A DNA stretch of 64,000 bases. It comes from Devosia psychrophila (GTDB lineage Bacteria; Pseudomonadota; Alphaproteobacteria; Rhizobiales; Devosiaceae). Numbering within the stretch: position 1 is the first letter of the stretch; each line of letters opens with the position of its first letter. This document shows positions 55,689-63,339 of the stretch, one piece after another. The translations under genes were made by a program, and so were the position numbers. The notes beneath the pieces were generated by a model, which was not told where the DNA came from, did not search any database, and saw nothing but the letters and a program-made list of their open reading frames with translations. Location: the NCBI RefSeq assembly GCF_000971275.1, contig NZ_LAPV01000153.1:57966-121965 (forward strand), written 5' to 3'.

Positions 55689-56765
55689 TTACAATACAGC
55701 AGCAGAAGCGCCCTCAAGGAACGCGCTTGAAGCGCTCAACATGGGGCCACTGATTGTAAATCGAAGCCCTTGGACCTCATATGAAATTTCCGGGGGCCGC
55801 CCGAACAAGGTCGTTAGCGCGGAGCGAATGTATCTTGTGCCATAGCCGCTCCTCTCGGGTGGGGACACAGGGGGACCCCCGCTTTCGATCCAATTGATCG
55901 TAAAGATCGGGTCGGGATTGTCGCTGATGCCCCAAGTCAGCGAAACCGTCCCCTTGTCACCAGAAAGTGCACCATATTTGATGGCGTTGGTCGTCAACTC
56001 ATGCAGGCACAAGGCCAGGGTGGTCCCCGCCTCGCGCGTGACCATCAGGTCGGGTCCCTCCACCCAGATTCGGCTATCCCCGTCCATACGATAGGGCGAC
56101 ACCGTAAGGTCGATGACATTTGTCAGCGAGACCGCTTCGCCCCCGGCCTGAAACACCGCTGAGTGAACATTGGACAACGCGCCCAGCCGACCCTCGAAAT
56201 CCTCAGCCAATTCCTCGACAGATTGCGCCCCACGCCGGGTCATCTGGAAGATCGACCCGACGGTGGCGAGGATGTTCTTGACCCGGTGATTGAGCTCGAG
56301 ACGAAACTCGGTCTCCTTGTCGATATGATCGCGAACCTCGCGCTGACGGCGCCGGACTGCGAGTGCGGACTGGATCCCGGTGACCAGCTCAAGCGCTGCG
56401 ACAGGACGTTGATAATAGATTTGGCGCGCTCCAGGCCACGCCTTGTCCAGCAAGGAGCGGACGCGATGATAGGCGACGGATCGGTCGAGCAAGATCACGA
56501 CGGGCAGTTCTGACCAGTTGGGTTGGACCAGCAGGTGCAGCGAAATGGCCTCGATCACGTCCGGGGTCAGCGCCTCATGGGTTGCAACGATCACGCCCGG
56601 CGAGTCAGGCAGCAAGTCGGCGAATTCCCGTGCGTCCGCGCTCCGTTGCACGGGCATGCCGTGTTCGACGAGCAATGCCTCCATATAGGCACCGTCTCGT
56701 CGGTACGGGGCGAGGACCAGGACCCAATCCAGATCATTTGCCGGCGCCTGCAAAGGTGTGATCAC
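55689..56765 (-). CDS. HWE-type sensor histidine kinase coupled to KaiC homologue
   Basis: A 358-residue soluble kinase. The N-terminal ~135 residues resemble a receiver fold without the phosphoacceptor Asp (VLVLAPYRRDGAYMEALLVE, VVILLDRSVAYHRVRSLLDK). The dimerisation/phosphotransfer helix has ELNHRVKNILATVGSIFQM with the His, and the ATPase domain has LHELTTNAIKYGALS (N box), NWIESGGPP (the WXE motif that defines HWE kinases) and GYGTRYIRSAL (G box). The start overlaps the stop of the KaiC-like gene by 4 bases, so the pair is translationally coupled and probably acts in one pathway. No response regulator is adjacent. Confidence 0.87.
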   Translation of the reverse strand: MITPLQAPANDLDWVLVLAPYRRDGAYMEALLVEHGMPVQRSADAREFADLLPDSPGVIVATHEALTPDVIEAISLHLLVQPNWSELPVVILLDRSVAYHRVRSLLDKAWPGARQIYYQRPVAALELVTGIQSALAVRRRQREVRDHIDKETEFRLELNHRVKNILATVGSIFQMTRRGAQSVEELAEDFEGRLGALSNVHSAVFQAGGEAVSLTNVIDLTVSPYRMDGDSRIWVEGPDLMVTREAGTTLALCLHELTTNAIKYGALSGDKGTVSLTWGISDNPDPIFTINWIESGGPPVSPPERSGYGTRYIRSALTTLFGRPPEISYEVQGLRFTISGPMLSASSAFLEGASAAVL

Positions 56766-58198
56766 GTTTCGGGCAGCGGGTTATACGAAACAACGGAGAT
56801 TCCAGAGCTCTGGATCATGAGTTCCCGCACATCAAGATCGTGCGGTCCATGGCGCTTCTTGACAACCGCAATGTTGCGCCGCAGCCGCCCCTCGTGTTCG
56901 GCGATCCGCAGCAGAAGCACCGTATCCCCCAGAAAGCTCACATCGACATCAATGCCGACATTCTGACCCAGCAAGCCATGTTGAGCTACGATCAGCATGG
57001 TCAACACACCCGAGCGCGCCAGATATTTCAAGAGAGACTGGATATCCCGCACGGCTTTTTCACGGTGAGGCAAGGAATTGAGATAGCCAGTGAAGCTATC
57101 GATCACCACGACCCGAATCTTTTCCCGGGTGACTACTTCCTGAACGATCTGGGCAAATTCGCCCGGCGAAATCTCGTTGGGGTTGAAGTCGCTGATGACG
57201 AGCTGGCCATCCTCGTGGAACTGGCGCAGGTCCATGCCAAGCCCTTCGGAGCGACGGAAGAACGTTTCCAGGCGCTCCTCGAACAAAAACAGGGCTACGC
57301 TTTCGCCCCGCTTAAGCGCCGCCGTTGCATAAAGGGAGGCCATGGTAGACTTGCCCGTTCCGGACTGGCCGATGACCAAGGTCACGGTTCCGGCCTCCTG
57401 GCCACCACCGAACATCTCGTCGAGCTCGGCCACACCGGATTTGATCAAATGTGGCTTCATATCTTCCTTTGCCGCGCCCGGAATGATCCGTGGAAAGACT
57501 ACAACGCCTTGCCCCTCACGAATGGCCATGTCGTGATAGCCATCGGCGATTGGCACGCCGCGCATCTTGCTGACTTCGACACGCCGGCGGACGGCCCCGT
57601 ACTCCTCCAGCGACTTGTCAAATCGGATAACGCCGTGGGCTATGCCCTCGACTTCTTCGCCATTCCTCTCGCCGCCTGAGGTCTGGGTATCGAGCAACAG
57701 CGCAACGACGTTGCGCTGCGCCAGAAAGCGCTTGAAGCCGAGCAGCTCTCGGCGAAACTTCGGACTGTCGCCGGTGATCAGCCGGATTTCGAGCAGGGAG
57801 TCGTAAACCAGCCGCTTGGGCTTATGCTCCTCGATCGCGTTTTCGATCGCCTTTCGCGTTTCATCGAGGCGCAATTCTCCGGTCTGAAAAATGGTTTGGT
57901 CCGCAGCGCCGTTGATGGCATCGGAAGCCGACAATTCCTCAACGCGGATACCGTCCAGGGTCCAACCATGAGACGCCGCGATGGCCTCGAGTTCAGCCGC
58001 CGTTTGAGAAAGGCTGATGTAGATACCGCTCTCGCCTATTTCGACGCCGGCCTTCAAGAACTGCAGTGCCGCAGTCGTCTTGCCAGACCCAGGCGCGCCC
58101 TGCAGCATATAGAGATTGGAAGTGGGCAGACCGCCCCTGAGGATTTGGTCCAAGCCGGCGACACCGGTACTTGCGACCGTTTGCTTGCGCTTGGCCAT
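56762..58198 (-). CDS. KaiC-like RecA-superfamily ATPase
   Basis: A 478-residue protein with two RecA/KaiC domains. CI has Walker A GAPGSGKT (34-41) and CII GQSGTGKS (277-284). In cyanobacterial KaiC each domain has a catalytic Glu pair; here CII keeps it (LFEE, Glu307-Glu308) but CI has Ser64-Gln65 (ISLSQ). The CII autophosphorylation site, Ser-Thr in KaiC (HISTITDT), reads DVSFLGDT, keeping Ser421 but with Phe422 for Thr. There is no KaiA or KaiB in the window. Such KaiC homologues with a neighbouring kinase occur widely in alphaproteobacteria and are probably signalling switches rather than clocks. Confidence 0.85.
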   Translation of the reverse strand: MAKRKQTVASTGVAGLDQILRGGLPTSNLYMLQGAPGSGKTTAALQFLKAGVEIGESGIYISLSQTAAELEAIAASHGWTLDGIRVEELSASDAINGAADQTIFQTGELRLDETRKAIENAIEEHKPKRLVYDSLLEIRLITGDSPKFRRELLGFKRFLAQRNVVALLLDTQTSGGERNGEEVEGIAHGVIRFDKSLEEYGAVRRRVEVSKMRGVPIADGYHDMAIREGQGVVVFPRIIPGAAKEDMKPHLIKSGVAELDEMFGGGQEAGTVTLVIGQSGTGKSTMASLYATAALKRGESVALFLFEERLETFFRRSEGLGMDLRQFHEDGQLVISDFNPNEISPGEFAQIVQEVVTREKIRVVVIDSFTGYLNSLPHREKAVRDIQSLLKYLARSGVLTMLIVAQHGLLGQNVGIDVDVSFLGDTVLLLRIAEHEGRLRRNIAVVKKRHGPHDLDVRELMIQSSGISVVSYNPLPET

Positions 58199-58790
58199 AT
58201 ATCCTCTACCTTCCGAAAAGTGAGTACGTCTTAACTGATACCAGCTTTCTGGCCGCTGAGGCCAGATACCGACGCCTATCGGGCATACTTGTTAACGGCG
58301 CGCTTACCAGCATCGCCCCCCGATCCATTGGTTCGCGTGTTGGAGGTCATGACCCTAGGCATCGCTCAGACTCTGCTAAGCTTGTCGGCGCTGTACAGCA
58401 TTCCGCGGAAGGCTCTTCACATGTCCTCTCTTGATCAATTTCTCGCGGCTTCACCGGATGCGATGATTGGTGGTGCAAGCTCGTGCTCACCCTGTTCGAG
58501 GTACGTCGCAAGCAGCGATAATTGATTGTGCGGACGTATTCAGAGGGCCCTCTTTCACCGAAGTGCAAGCGTTATGACGCGACGGAAGCAGCTGTTGCAT
58601 AGTCCGTTCAAGGCATAGGCCACTTCTCAGGAATCTTTTCGGGGGGGTCAACCGACTATATACCCGGCGTTGCCGCGAAGCTGCCGATCTGCTCAGGGGC
58701 GGGCGATGTCCATAATGGGGTGGAGGCTATGTTAGAACTCGGCGCAGCTGCTGGGTCCGGTTGTTTTGCCGTGACGGGCGTTGGTTCGGT
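58199..58790. other. Intergenic stretch upstream of the KaiC-like gene
   Basis: About 590 bases with no supported gene. It must contain the promoter of the KaiC-kinase operon near 58200-58300 and the outer end of the IS1182 remnant near 58730-58790. Short frames are not backed by ribosome-binding sites or recognisable domains. Confidence 0.45.
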
Positions 58791-59335
58791 TCACTCCGTT
58801 ATCGCTTTGAGGGTGGAGGCAACGCCGGCAACGGCGATGGCGCGCTTGATGTTGTAGGCCAGGATCGCCAGGCTGGCTTCGGTGGCGACGTTTTTCAGGC
58901 CCCGCGTTCGGAAGTGGGTGGCGCCCCTCCATCCTTTTATGTGCCGAAAACGTGCTCGACGGTACATCGGCGGGTCGCCATCGCTTCGGGCATCGCATTG
59001 AGCCTACGCTCCATGGCATCGAGCACCGCTTCATGCTCCGAGCGGCGGATGCGCTTCTCTTTGCCCGCCGTGCACCGGCCGCGCGATGGGCAGGCACCGC
59101 AGGCTTTCTGGTTGTAGTAGACGTCGATGAGCTTGCGGGCCTCAACCGTGGCGTGGCGCTTCTGGAGTTGTTCGCCGACAGGGCAGCGATAGGTATCGGT
59201 GTCAGGCTGATAGACGAACGCAGGTTTGCCCCAGAAACCACGGTCTTGGACGGGAGAGGTGTTTGTTCCCATCGATCTTGGGCCCTTTGTCGACCTTGTC
59301 GTTCGCGACTTCACGGTGCCGCGCGACGGTGCGGC
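58791..59335 (-). mobile_element. IS1182-family transposase remnant
   Basis: The C-terminal third of an IS1182-type transposase: FWGKPAFVYQPDTDTYRCPV, YYNQKACGACPSRGRCTAGK with its paired cysteines, RRCTVEHVFGT, then GATHFRTRGLKNVATEASLA and KRAIAVAGVASTLKAITE ending at TGA 58791-58793. A one-base loss after VEHVFGT, near 58938, shifts the frame. The N-terminal two thirds are missing: sequence identity stops near 59335, exactly where the sensor-kinase stub begins on the other strand. It is inactive. The insertion probably truncated the kinase. Confidence 0.82.
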
Positions 59336-59339
59336 CCGG

Positions 59340-59703
59340 GGTGAGCCTAAAGGTTTTGGATGACGCGGATATGGTATGGCCGATCGATCCGGACGCCTTC
59401 GCGATCGCGCTCAGGAACTTGATCCAGAACGGCCTGAGCCATGGGGAAAAGGATCCCACCGTCGAGGTCATCGCCGGACCGGGGGCCGTCATGCGCGTGT
59501 TCAGTCGCGGCTCCGTCGTCCCGGCGGAGTTGCTGGCAAAGCTGAGTCAGCGCTACGCGCGGGGCGATACGGCATGCCGGGGAACGGGTCTGGGTCTTGC
59601 GATCGTCGATGCCATCATGGAACAGGTTGGCGGGCACCTGTCGCTGCACTCGCCGGCGAGTGGACGAAGCGACGGCTTCGAGGCGCAACTGAGTTTGCCC
59701 TGA
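59340..59703 (+). pseudogene. C-terminal stub of a sensor histidine kinase
   Basis: The frame reads as the HATPase domain of a two-component kinase: VWPIDPDAFAIALRNLIQNG (N box), AKLSQRYARGDTACRGTGLG and LGLAIVDAIMEQVGGHLSLH (G boxes). The sensor, membrane and His-phosphorylation parts are absent because an IS1182 remnant abuts at 59335. The class resembles QseC/PmrB-type kinases. A PepSY protein gene follows 170 bases downstream, a frequent neighbour of such two-component systems; the response regulator is not seen. Confidence 0.78.
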
Positions 59704-59875
59704 TGCGCTCCGGCCAAGGGGTCAGGGAACTCTGTTCATACTGCGTCCGGATTTTGGCGGAGTGGTTACAAGCTTTGCGAAACCGTAAGTTTACGGACAG
59801 GAGTCGGCAACGCGACGCTCCTAGGTTGGGCTTCGAAAGGGAAGCGCAGTTGCTCCCTTCATATGGAGAAGCCAA

Positions 59876-60298
59876 ATGAATAAGCGCATCGCACTTGTTG
59901 CAACCTTGCTCGCGGGCATCGTGGGCGTTAGTTCCATCGGGCCGGCAATGGCCGAGAACCACACCCCTGCCAACAAGGCCGAAGTCCAGGCGATGGCCGA
60001 CGTCAAGCTGACGGTGGCCGAGGCCTCGGCCGCTGCCGAAGCGCAGTTCGGCGGCAAGGTCGTCGAAGTCTCCCTCGACGTCGTCAACGGCATGCCCGTC
60101 TACGACGTGAGCCTTGTCGGTACCGACGGTGCCGAGATCGAGGCGACGGTCGATGCTGTGACCGGCGCCGTTGCGGCGGCACCGGCCGAGCAGGCTGACG
60201 ACGAAGCCGCTGGCGAGGCCGAGGACGGCAACCAGGGCGGAGAGAATGGTGAGGCCAACGAAGGCGCTGACGGTGCCGAAGGGAACGAAGCCCAGTAG
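59876..60298 (+). CDS. Exported PepSY domain protein
   Basis: A 140-residue periplasmic protein. A signal peptide (MNKRIALVATLLAGIVGVSS, cleavage after AMA) is followed by one PepSY domain (about 40-95: KLTVAEASAAAEAQFGGKVV, GMPVYDVSLVGTDGAEIEAT) and a highly acidic, low-complexity tail (Glu/Gly/Asp/Ala repeats, about 100-140). PepSY domains are thought to inhibit proteases or sense envelope state. A GGAG-containing site lies just before the ATG (ATATGGAGAAGCCAAATG). It follows the truncated kinase, which may once have controlled it. Confidence 0.83.
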   Translation: MNKRIALVATLLAGIVGVSSIGPAMAENHTPANKAEVQAMADVKLTVAEASAAAEAQFGGKVVEVSLDVVNGMPVYDVSLVGTDGAEIEATVDAVTGAVAAAPAEQADDEAAGEAEDGNQGGENGEANEGADGAEGNEAQ

Positions 60299-60399
60299 TC
60301 CGCGCGCCACAACAAACCCGGGGACCTCCGCGTCGTTTAGCCATGGGCATATAGCCAGTGTTGGCCTACTCCTTCCTACCGCCGAACCCGTGAGATCCC

Positions 60400-61146
60400 G
60401 TGCAAGCCACGTTTCAGTCCATCGTCGTTTTCCTCGAGCAAAATCCGACGCTCGCCATCCTTGTCACCTTTCTTGCCGCAGCTTCGGAATCTCTGGTGGT
60501 CGTGGGCGCGTTCATTCCCGGAACAGCGTTTATCCTGGCTCTTGGCGCGGCAGCGGGCCTCGGGTACCTGCCGATCTGGCCCCTGTTGCTTGCCGCGACG
60601 GCCGGCGCCGTGCTGGGCGACGGGCTCTCGTATTGGATCGGGCATTCGCAACGCGGCAGGATCTCGACAATCTGGCCGTTCTCCGCGCGCCCGGAAGTCC
60701 TTGCGGTGGGCGAGGCCTTCTTCGCCAATTACGGCTGGACGGGGATCGCCGTCGCGCGCTTCCTTCCTGGGATCAGGGCCATCGTGCCGGTCGTCGCCGG
60801 GACCAGCGGGATGAAGCCGCTGCCGTTCTATGCCGCCAACATCGGATCGGCCCTGGTATGGGCACCCGCACATCTGCTGCCCGCTGCGTTCGCCGGATTC
60901 GGTCTAAGCTCGCTCAACCGACTTGACCCCCGCACGGAGATAGAACTGGTCCTCGGCCTCGTCGTGTTGGCTCTTGGGGTAGGGGGAGTGCACCGGGCAC
61001 GGGGAAGGATACTCAGGTCTGTGGCTGTGCTCTACCGACGACGCAGAGGTCTCCCTCCCGGCGAGGGTAAAGGGTGCGACGGCGTGGCGGAAAATGCCAT
61101 TATCAATCCTCAGGCGGTTTCCGGACAAGTGCGAGACCGGAAATGA
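60400..61146 (+). CDS. DedA/SNARE-associated family membrane protein
   Basis: A 248-residue inner-membrane protein starting at GTG 60400. Conserved DedA features are GAFIPGTAFILALGAAAGLG with its re-entrant helix, and the FxRxxPGxR-type motif VARFLPGIRAIVPVVAGTSG. Family members act in polyprenyl-phosphate or phospholipid flipping and proton-dependent membrane homeostasis. The last 60 residues are a basic cytoplasmic tail longer than usual. The stop overlaps the start of the DUF421 gene (ATGA), so the two are coupled. Confidence 0.87.
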   Translation: MQATFQSIVVFLEQNPTLAILVTFLAAASESLVVVGAFIPGTAFILALGAAAGLGYLPIWPLLLAATAGAVLGDGLSYWIGHSQRGRISTIWPFSARPEVLAVGEAFFANYGWTGIAVARFLPGIRAIVPVVAGTSGMKPLPFYAANIGSALVWAPAHLLPAAFAGFGLSSLNRLDPRTEIELVLGLVVLALGVGGVHRARGRILRSVAVLYRRRRGLPPGEGKGCDGVAENAIINPQAVSGQVRDRK

Positions 61147-61682
61147 GTTGGTTCGACACTGTCCAGGTGCAGCTTTGGCAGGCGGTGGGCAGCCCGGCGA
61201 CGATCGTCTTCACGGCGTTGCGGGTTGCCGTCGTCTTCGTGGTCGTCCTCGGCCTGCTGCGGGTTTCCGGCAAACGGGTGCTCGGGCAGTTCACGCCCTT
61301 CGACCTCGTCGCGCTCCTGCTGATTTCCAATGTCGTGCAGAACGCCATGATCGGCCCGGACACCAGCGTCGTCGGCGGCTTGTTGGGTGCAGCGGTTATC
61401 CTCATGCTGAACCGACTGGTGTCCAATGACGACCGGTTGAGGCACTTCCTGGAAGGCAGCCCGACGCTGCTGGTCGAAAATGGCCGCTTGCTGGAGGAGA
61501 ACCTGCGCAAGGAGAGGATCAGCGCGGCCGAGATGCAGTCGGCTTTGCGAGAGCACGGCGTCGCCGCGATCGGGGACGTGGCATCGGCCGTGCTCGAGAC
61601 CGACGGCACCATATCTGTGTGCCAGATGGGGCATTCTTCGATAAAGCGGCTGCGGACGGTCCGGTCGAGTAGGAACCGCTAA
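61143..61682 (+). CDS. DUF421 (YetF-like) membrane protein
   Basis: A 179-residue protein, start at 61143 overlapping the DedA stop. Three membrane helices lie at the N-terminus (TIVFTALRVAVVFVVVLGLL, FDLVALLLISNVVQNAMIGP and a third), then the cytoplasmic DUF421 domain (about 95-170) with DDRLRHFLEGSPTLLVENGR and ISAAEMQSALREHGV. The family is widespread and has no established biochemical role. Coupling to DedA suggests a membrane-related function. An earlier in-frame ATG at 61074 lies inside the DedA gene and is less likely. Confidence 0.85.
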   Translation: MSWFDTVQVQLWQAVGSPATIVFTALRVAVVFVVVLGLLRVSGKRVLGQFTPFDLVALLLISNVVQNAMIGPDTSVVGGLLGAAVILMLNRLVSNDDRLRHFLEGSPTLLVENGRLLEENLRKERISAAEMQSALREHGVAAIGDVASAVLETDGTISVCQMGHSSIKRLRTVRSSRNR

Positions 61683-61735
61683 GCCGAACGTTAGGTGCCG
61701 CCCCCCAGTAGGGAGCGACGCCGGCGATCGCCCAA

Positions 61736-62041
61736 CTACTTCTGGAAGGGTGTCGCCAGATCGGCGCACGCCAATACCTTGTCCACGACAATGGCTTTAC
61801 GCGTCGTGACGTCCTCGGTGCATTGGGCGATGGCTTGGCCCTTGATCAGGTAGTAGCGGTACTGCACTCGGTCGAACGGGGAAAGGTGCAGCACGACGGG
61901 TTGCGATAGCGCGTAGCCTTCGGCAACGTAAGCGGACAAGGTCTTGCTCGAGGGTTGCCACTGATCCTCGTAGGCAAAGGCCACGGTTGCCAGCGACGAG
62001 GCAATGACCGCTAATCCAACCAACTTCATTATTCCATGCAT
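61736..62041 (-). CDS. Small exported protein of unknown function
   Basis: A 101-residue product from the start at 62041, with GGAG 7 bases upstream. A signal peptide (MKLVGLAVIASSLATVAFA region, cleavage near FAYED) precedes a short mature domain with Cys in IAQCTED and LACADLA, which could form a disulfide. I recognise no family. It is followed upstream, on the same strand, by another small exported protein, so the two may form one operon. Confidence 0.6.
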   Translation of the reverse strand: MHGIMKLVGLAVIASSLATVAFAYEDQWQPSSKTLSAYVAEGYALSQPVVLHLSPFDRVQYRYYLIKGQAIAQCTEDVTTRKAIVVDKVLACADLATPFQK

Positions 62042-62093
62042 TCCGTTTCTCCGTTTCGTGGCTCGCTGTGCCCACTCTCGCAACTACTTCAGG

Positions 62094-62375
62094 CTATCCC
62101 ACCCTATCCTGCAATGTAGGTATCGAAATCGCAGTCTGGTGCCTTGCACGTTCTTCAGCACTGGCTTCTCTGATCATGCGCTCGACGTCCACCAGGTCCG
62201 ATAACGCGAGGACCAGATTGGGCCCGGCCACCGGGAATCGGGCCGCGAACGTCGCTTCCACATAGTTCTGCTTCGGAAGCACGGCCGGGGCGGGATTTGC
62301 CGAAGAACCTGCAATCGAGAACAGGGTGATGGCGGTGGCGGCGAGGGCCCCGCCGACGAGGCTGGTTCGTTTCAT
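62094..62375 (-). CDS. Small exported protein of unknown function
   Basis: A 93-residue product from the start at 62375 (MKRTSLVGGALAATAITLFS). The signal peptide is cleaved after about SANPAPA, leaving a mature region of about 65 residues (LPKQNYVEATFAARFPVAGP and LVLALSDLVDVERMIREASA) that looks helical. No family is recognised. It is divergent from the ABC-2 exporter operon, with the two TetR-type operators between them, so one regulator could control both directions. Confidence 0.55.
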   Translation of the reverse strand: MKRTSLVGGALAATAITLFSIAGSSANPAPAVLPKQNYVEATFAARFPVAGPNLVLALSDLVDVERMIREASAEERARHQTAISIPTLQDRVG

Positions 62376-62449
62376 GGTTTTCGTCCGGTAAGGTTCGTGT
62401 TTCGACACCCTCCTTTTGATCGGCGCCAATACGGCCTCATGTCCCCGGG

Positions 62450-62500
62450 CTTACCGATCGGTAAGGTGGGGCGAAGCCGGCTACCTTACGGATCGGTAAG
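62450..62500. promoter_or_regulatory. Pair of TetR-type operators
   Basis: CTTACCGATCGGTAAG (62450-62465) is a perfect 16-base palindrome, and CTTACGGATCGGTAAG (62485-62500) is the same site with one mismatch. The centres are 35 bases apart. Sites of the form TTACCNNNNGGTAA are typical of TetR-family repressors. They lie 93 bases before the ABC ATPase start and 75 bases before the divergent small-protein gene. The regulator itself is not in the window and may lie just past the right end. Confidence 0.75.
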
Positions 62501-62592
62501 ACCCGCGACAGGTGGGGGAAAGTTACTTCTGACAAATTCCTGGACGAACCCGCAGAGCCGGTTCGCCAAGCAACCGATCGTCAGGAGCCGAA

Positions 62593-63339
62593 ATGAACAC
62601 CGTCGTCGTGGAAACCAGACAGCTGACCAAGCGGTACGGCGAGCGTGCCGCGGTCAAGGACCTGACGCTTACCGTCGAGCGCGGGGAGGTTTTCGGCTTT
62701 CTTGGCCACAACGGCGCCGGGAAGACGACCACCATCCATATGCTGACCACGTTGCTCAAGCCCACGTCGGGAACTGCGCTGGTCTGCGGCAAGTCTGTCA
62801 TGGACCAGAGCCTCGAGGCTCGTCGGCATATCGGATACGTGCCCGAGAACGTCCGGTTGTACGATACGATGACCGCCAGGGCCAACCTGCTTTTCTTCGC
62901 CCGGCTTTCGGGCGTGGAGAACCCCGACCGACGCATCGACGAGACACTCGACTTCCTCGAATGCCGGGATTTGGCTCCACGCCTCGTGGGCTCCTTTTCC
63001 AAGGGTCTCCGCCAGCGCATCGGTCTCGCCCAGGCAATCCTGCACCGTCCCGACGTGCTGTTCCTCGACGAGCCGACCTCGGGCCTCGACCCGATGGGGA
63101 TCAAGACACTGCGTGACCTGATCATCCGCCTCAACCGCGAGTTCGGCACCACCATCTTCATGAACACGCACCTGCTCAGCGAGATCTCCCGAACCTGCAC
63201 CAGCATCGGCGTGCTCAACCAGGGCGAGCTCGTGTTCCGCGACACGATCGAGAAGGTCACTGAGCGGTACGGCAGCGAAGGCTCCCTCGAAGAGCTCTAC
63301 CTGTCGGTCACGCCGCTACAGGTCAAGGGGGCGGCTTGA
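62593..63339 (+). CDS. ABC-2 type exporter ATP-binding protein (NatA/CcmA-like)
   Basis: A 248-residue ATPase with Walker A GHNGAGKTT, Q-loop GYVPENVRLYDTMT, signature FSKGLRQRIGLAQA (an LSGGQ variant usual in this subfamily), Walker B VLFLDEPTSGLDP and H-loop FMNTHLLSE. The start follows AGGAG. The stop shares a base with the permease start (TGATG). NosF/NatA-type ATPases serve exporters of ions, drugs or lipids; the substrate is unknown. Twin TetR-type palindromes upstream suggest induction by a ligand, as for drug efflux. Confidence 0.88.
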   Translation: MNTVVVETRQLTKRYGERAAVKDLTLTVERGEVFGFLGHNGAGKTTTIHMLTTLLKPTSGTALVCGKSVMDQSLEARRHIGYVPENVRLYDTMTARANLLFFARLSGVENPDRRIDETLDFLECRDLAPRLVGSFSKGLRQRIGLAQAILHRPDVLFLDEPTSGLDPMGIKTLRDLIIRLNREFGTTIFMNTHLLSEISRTCTSIGVLNQGELVFRDTIEKVTERYGSEGSLEELYLSVTPLQVKGAA

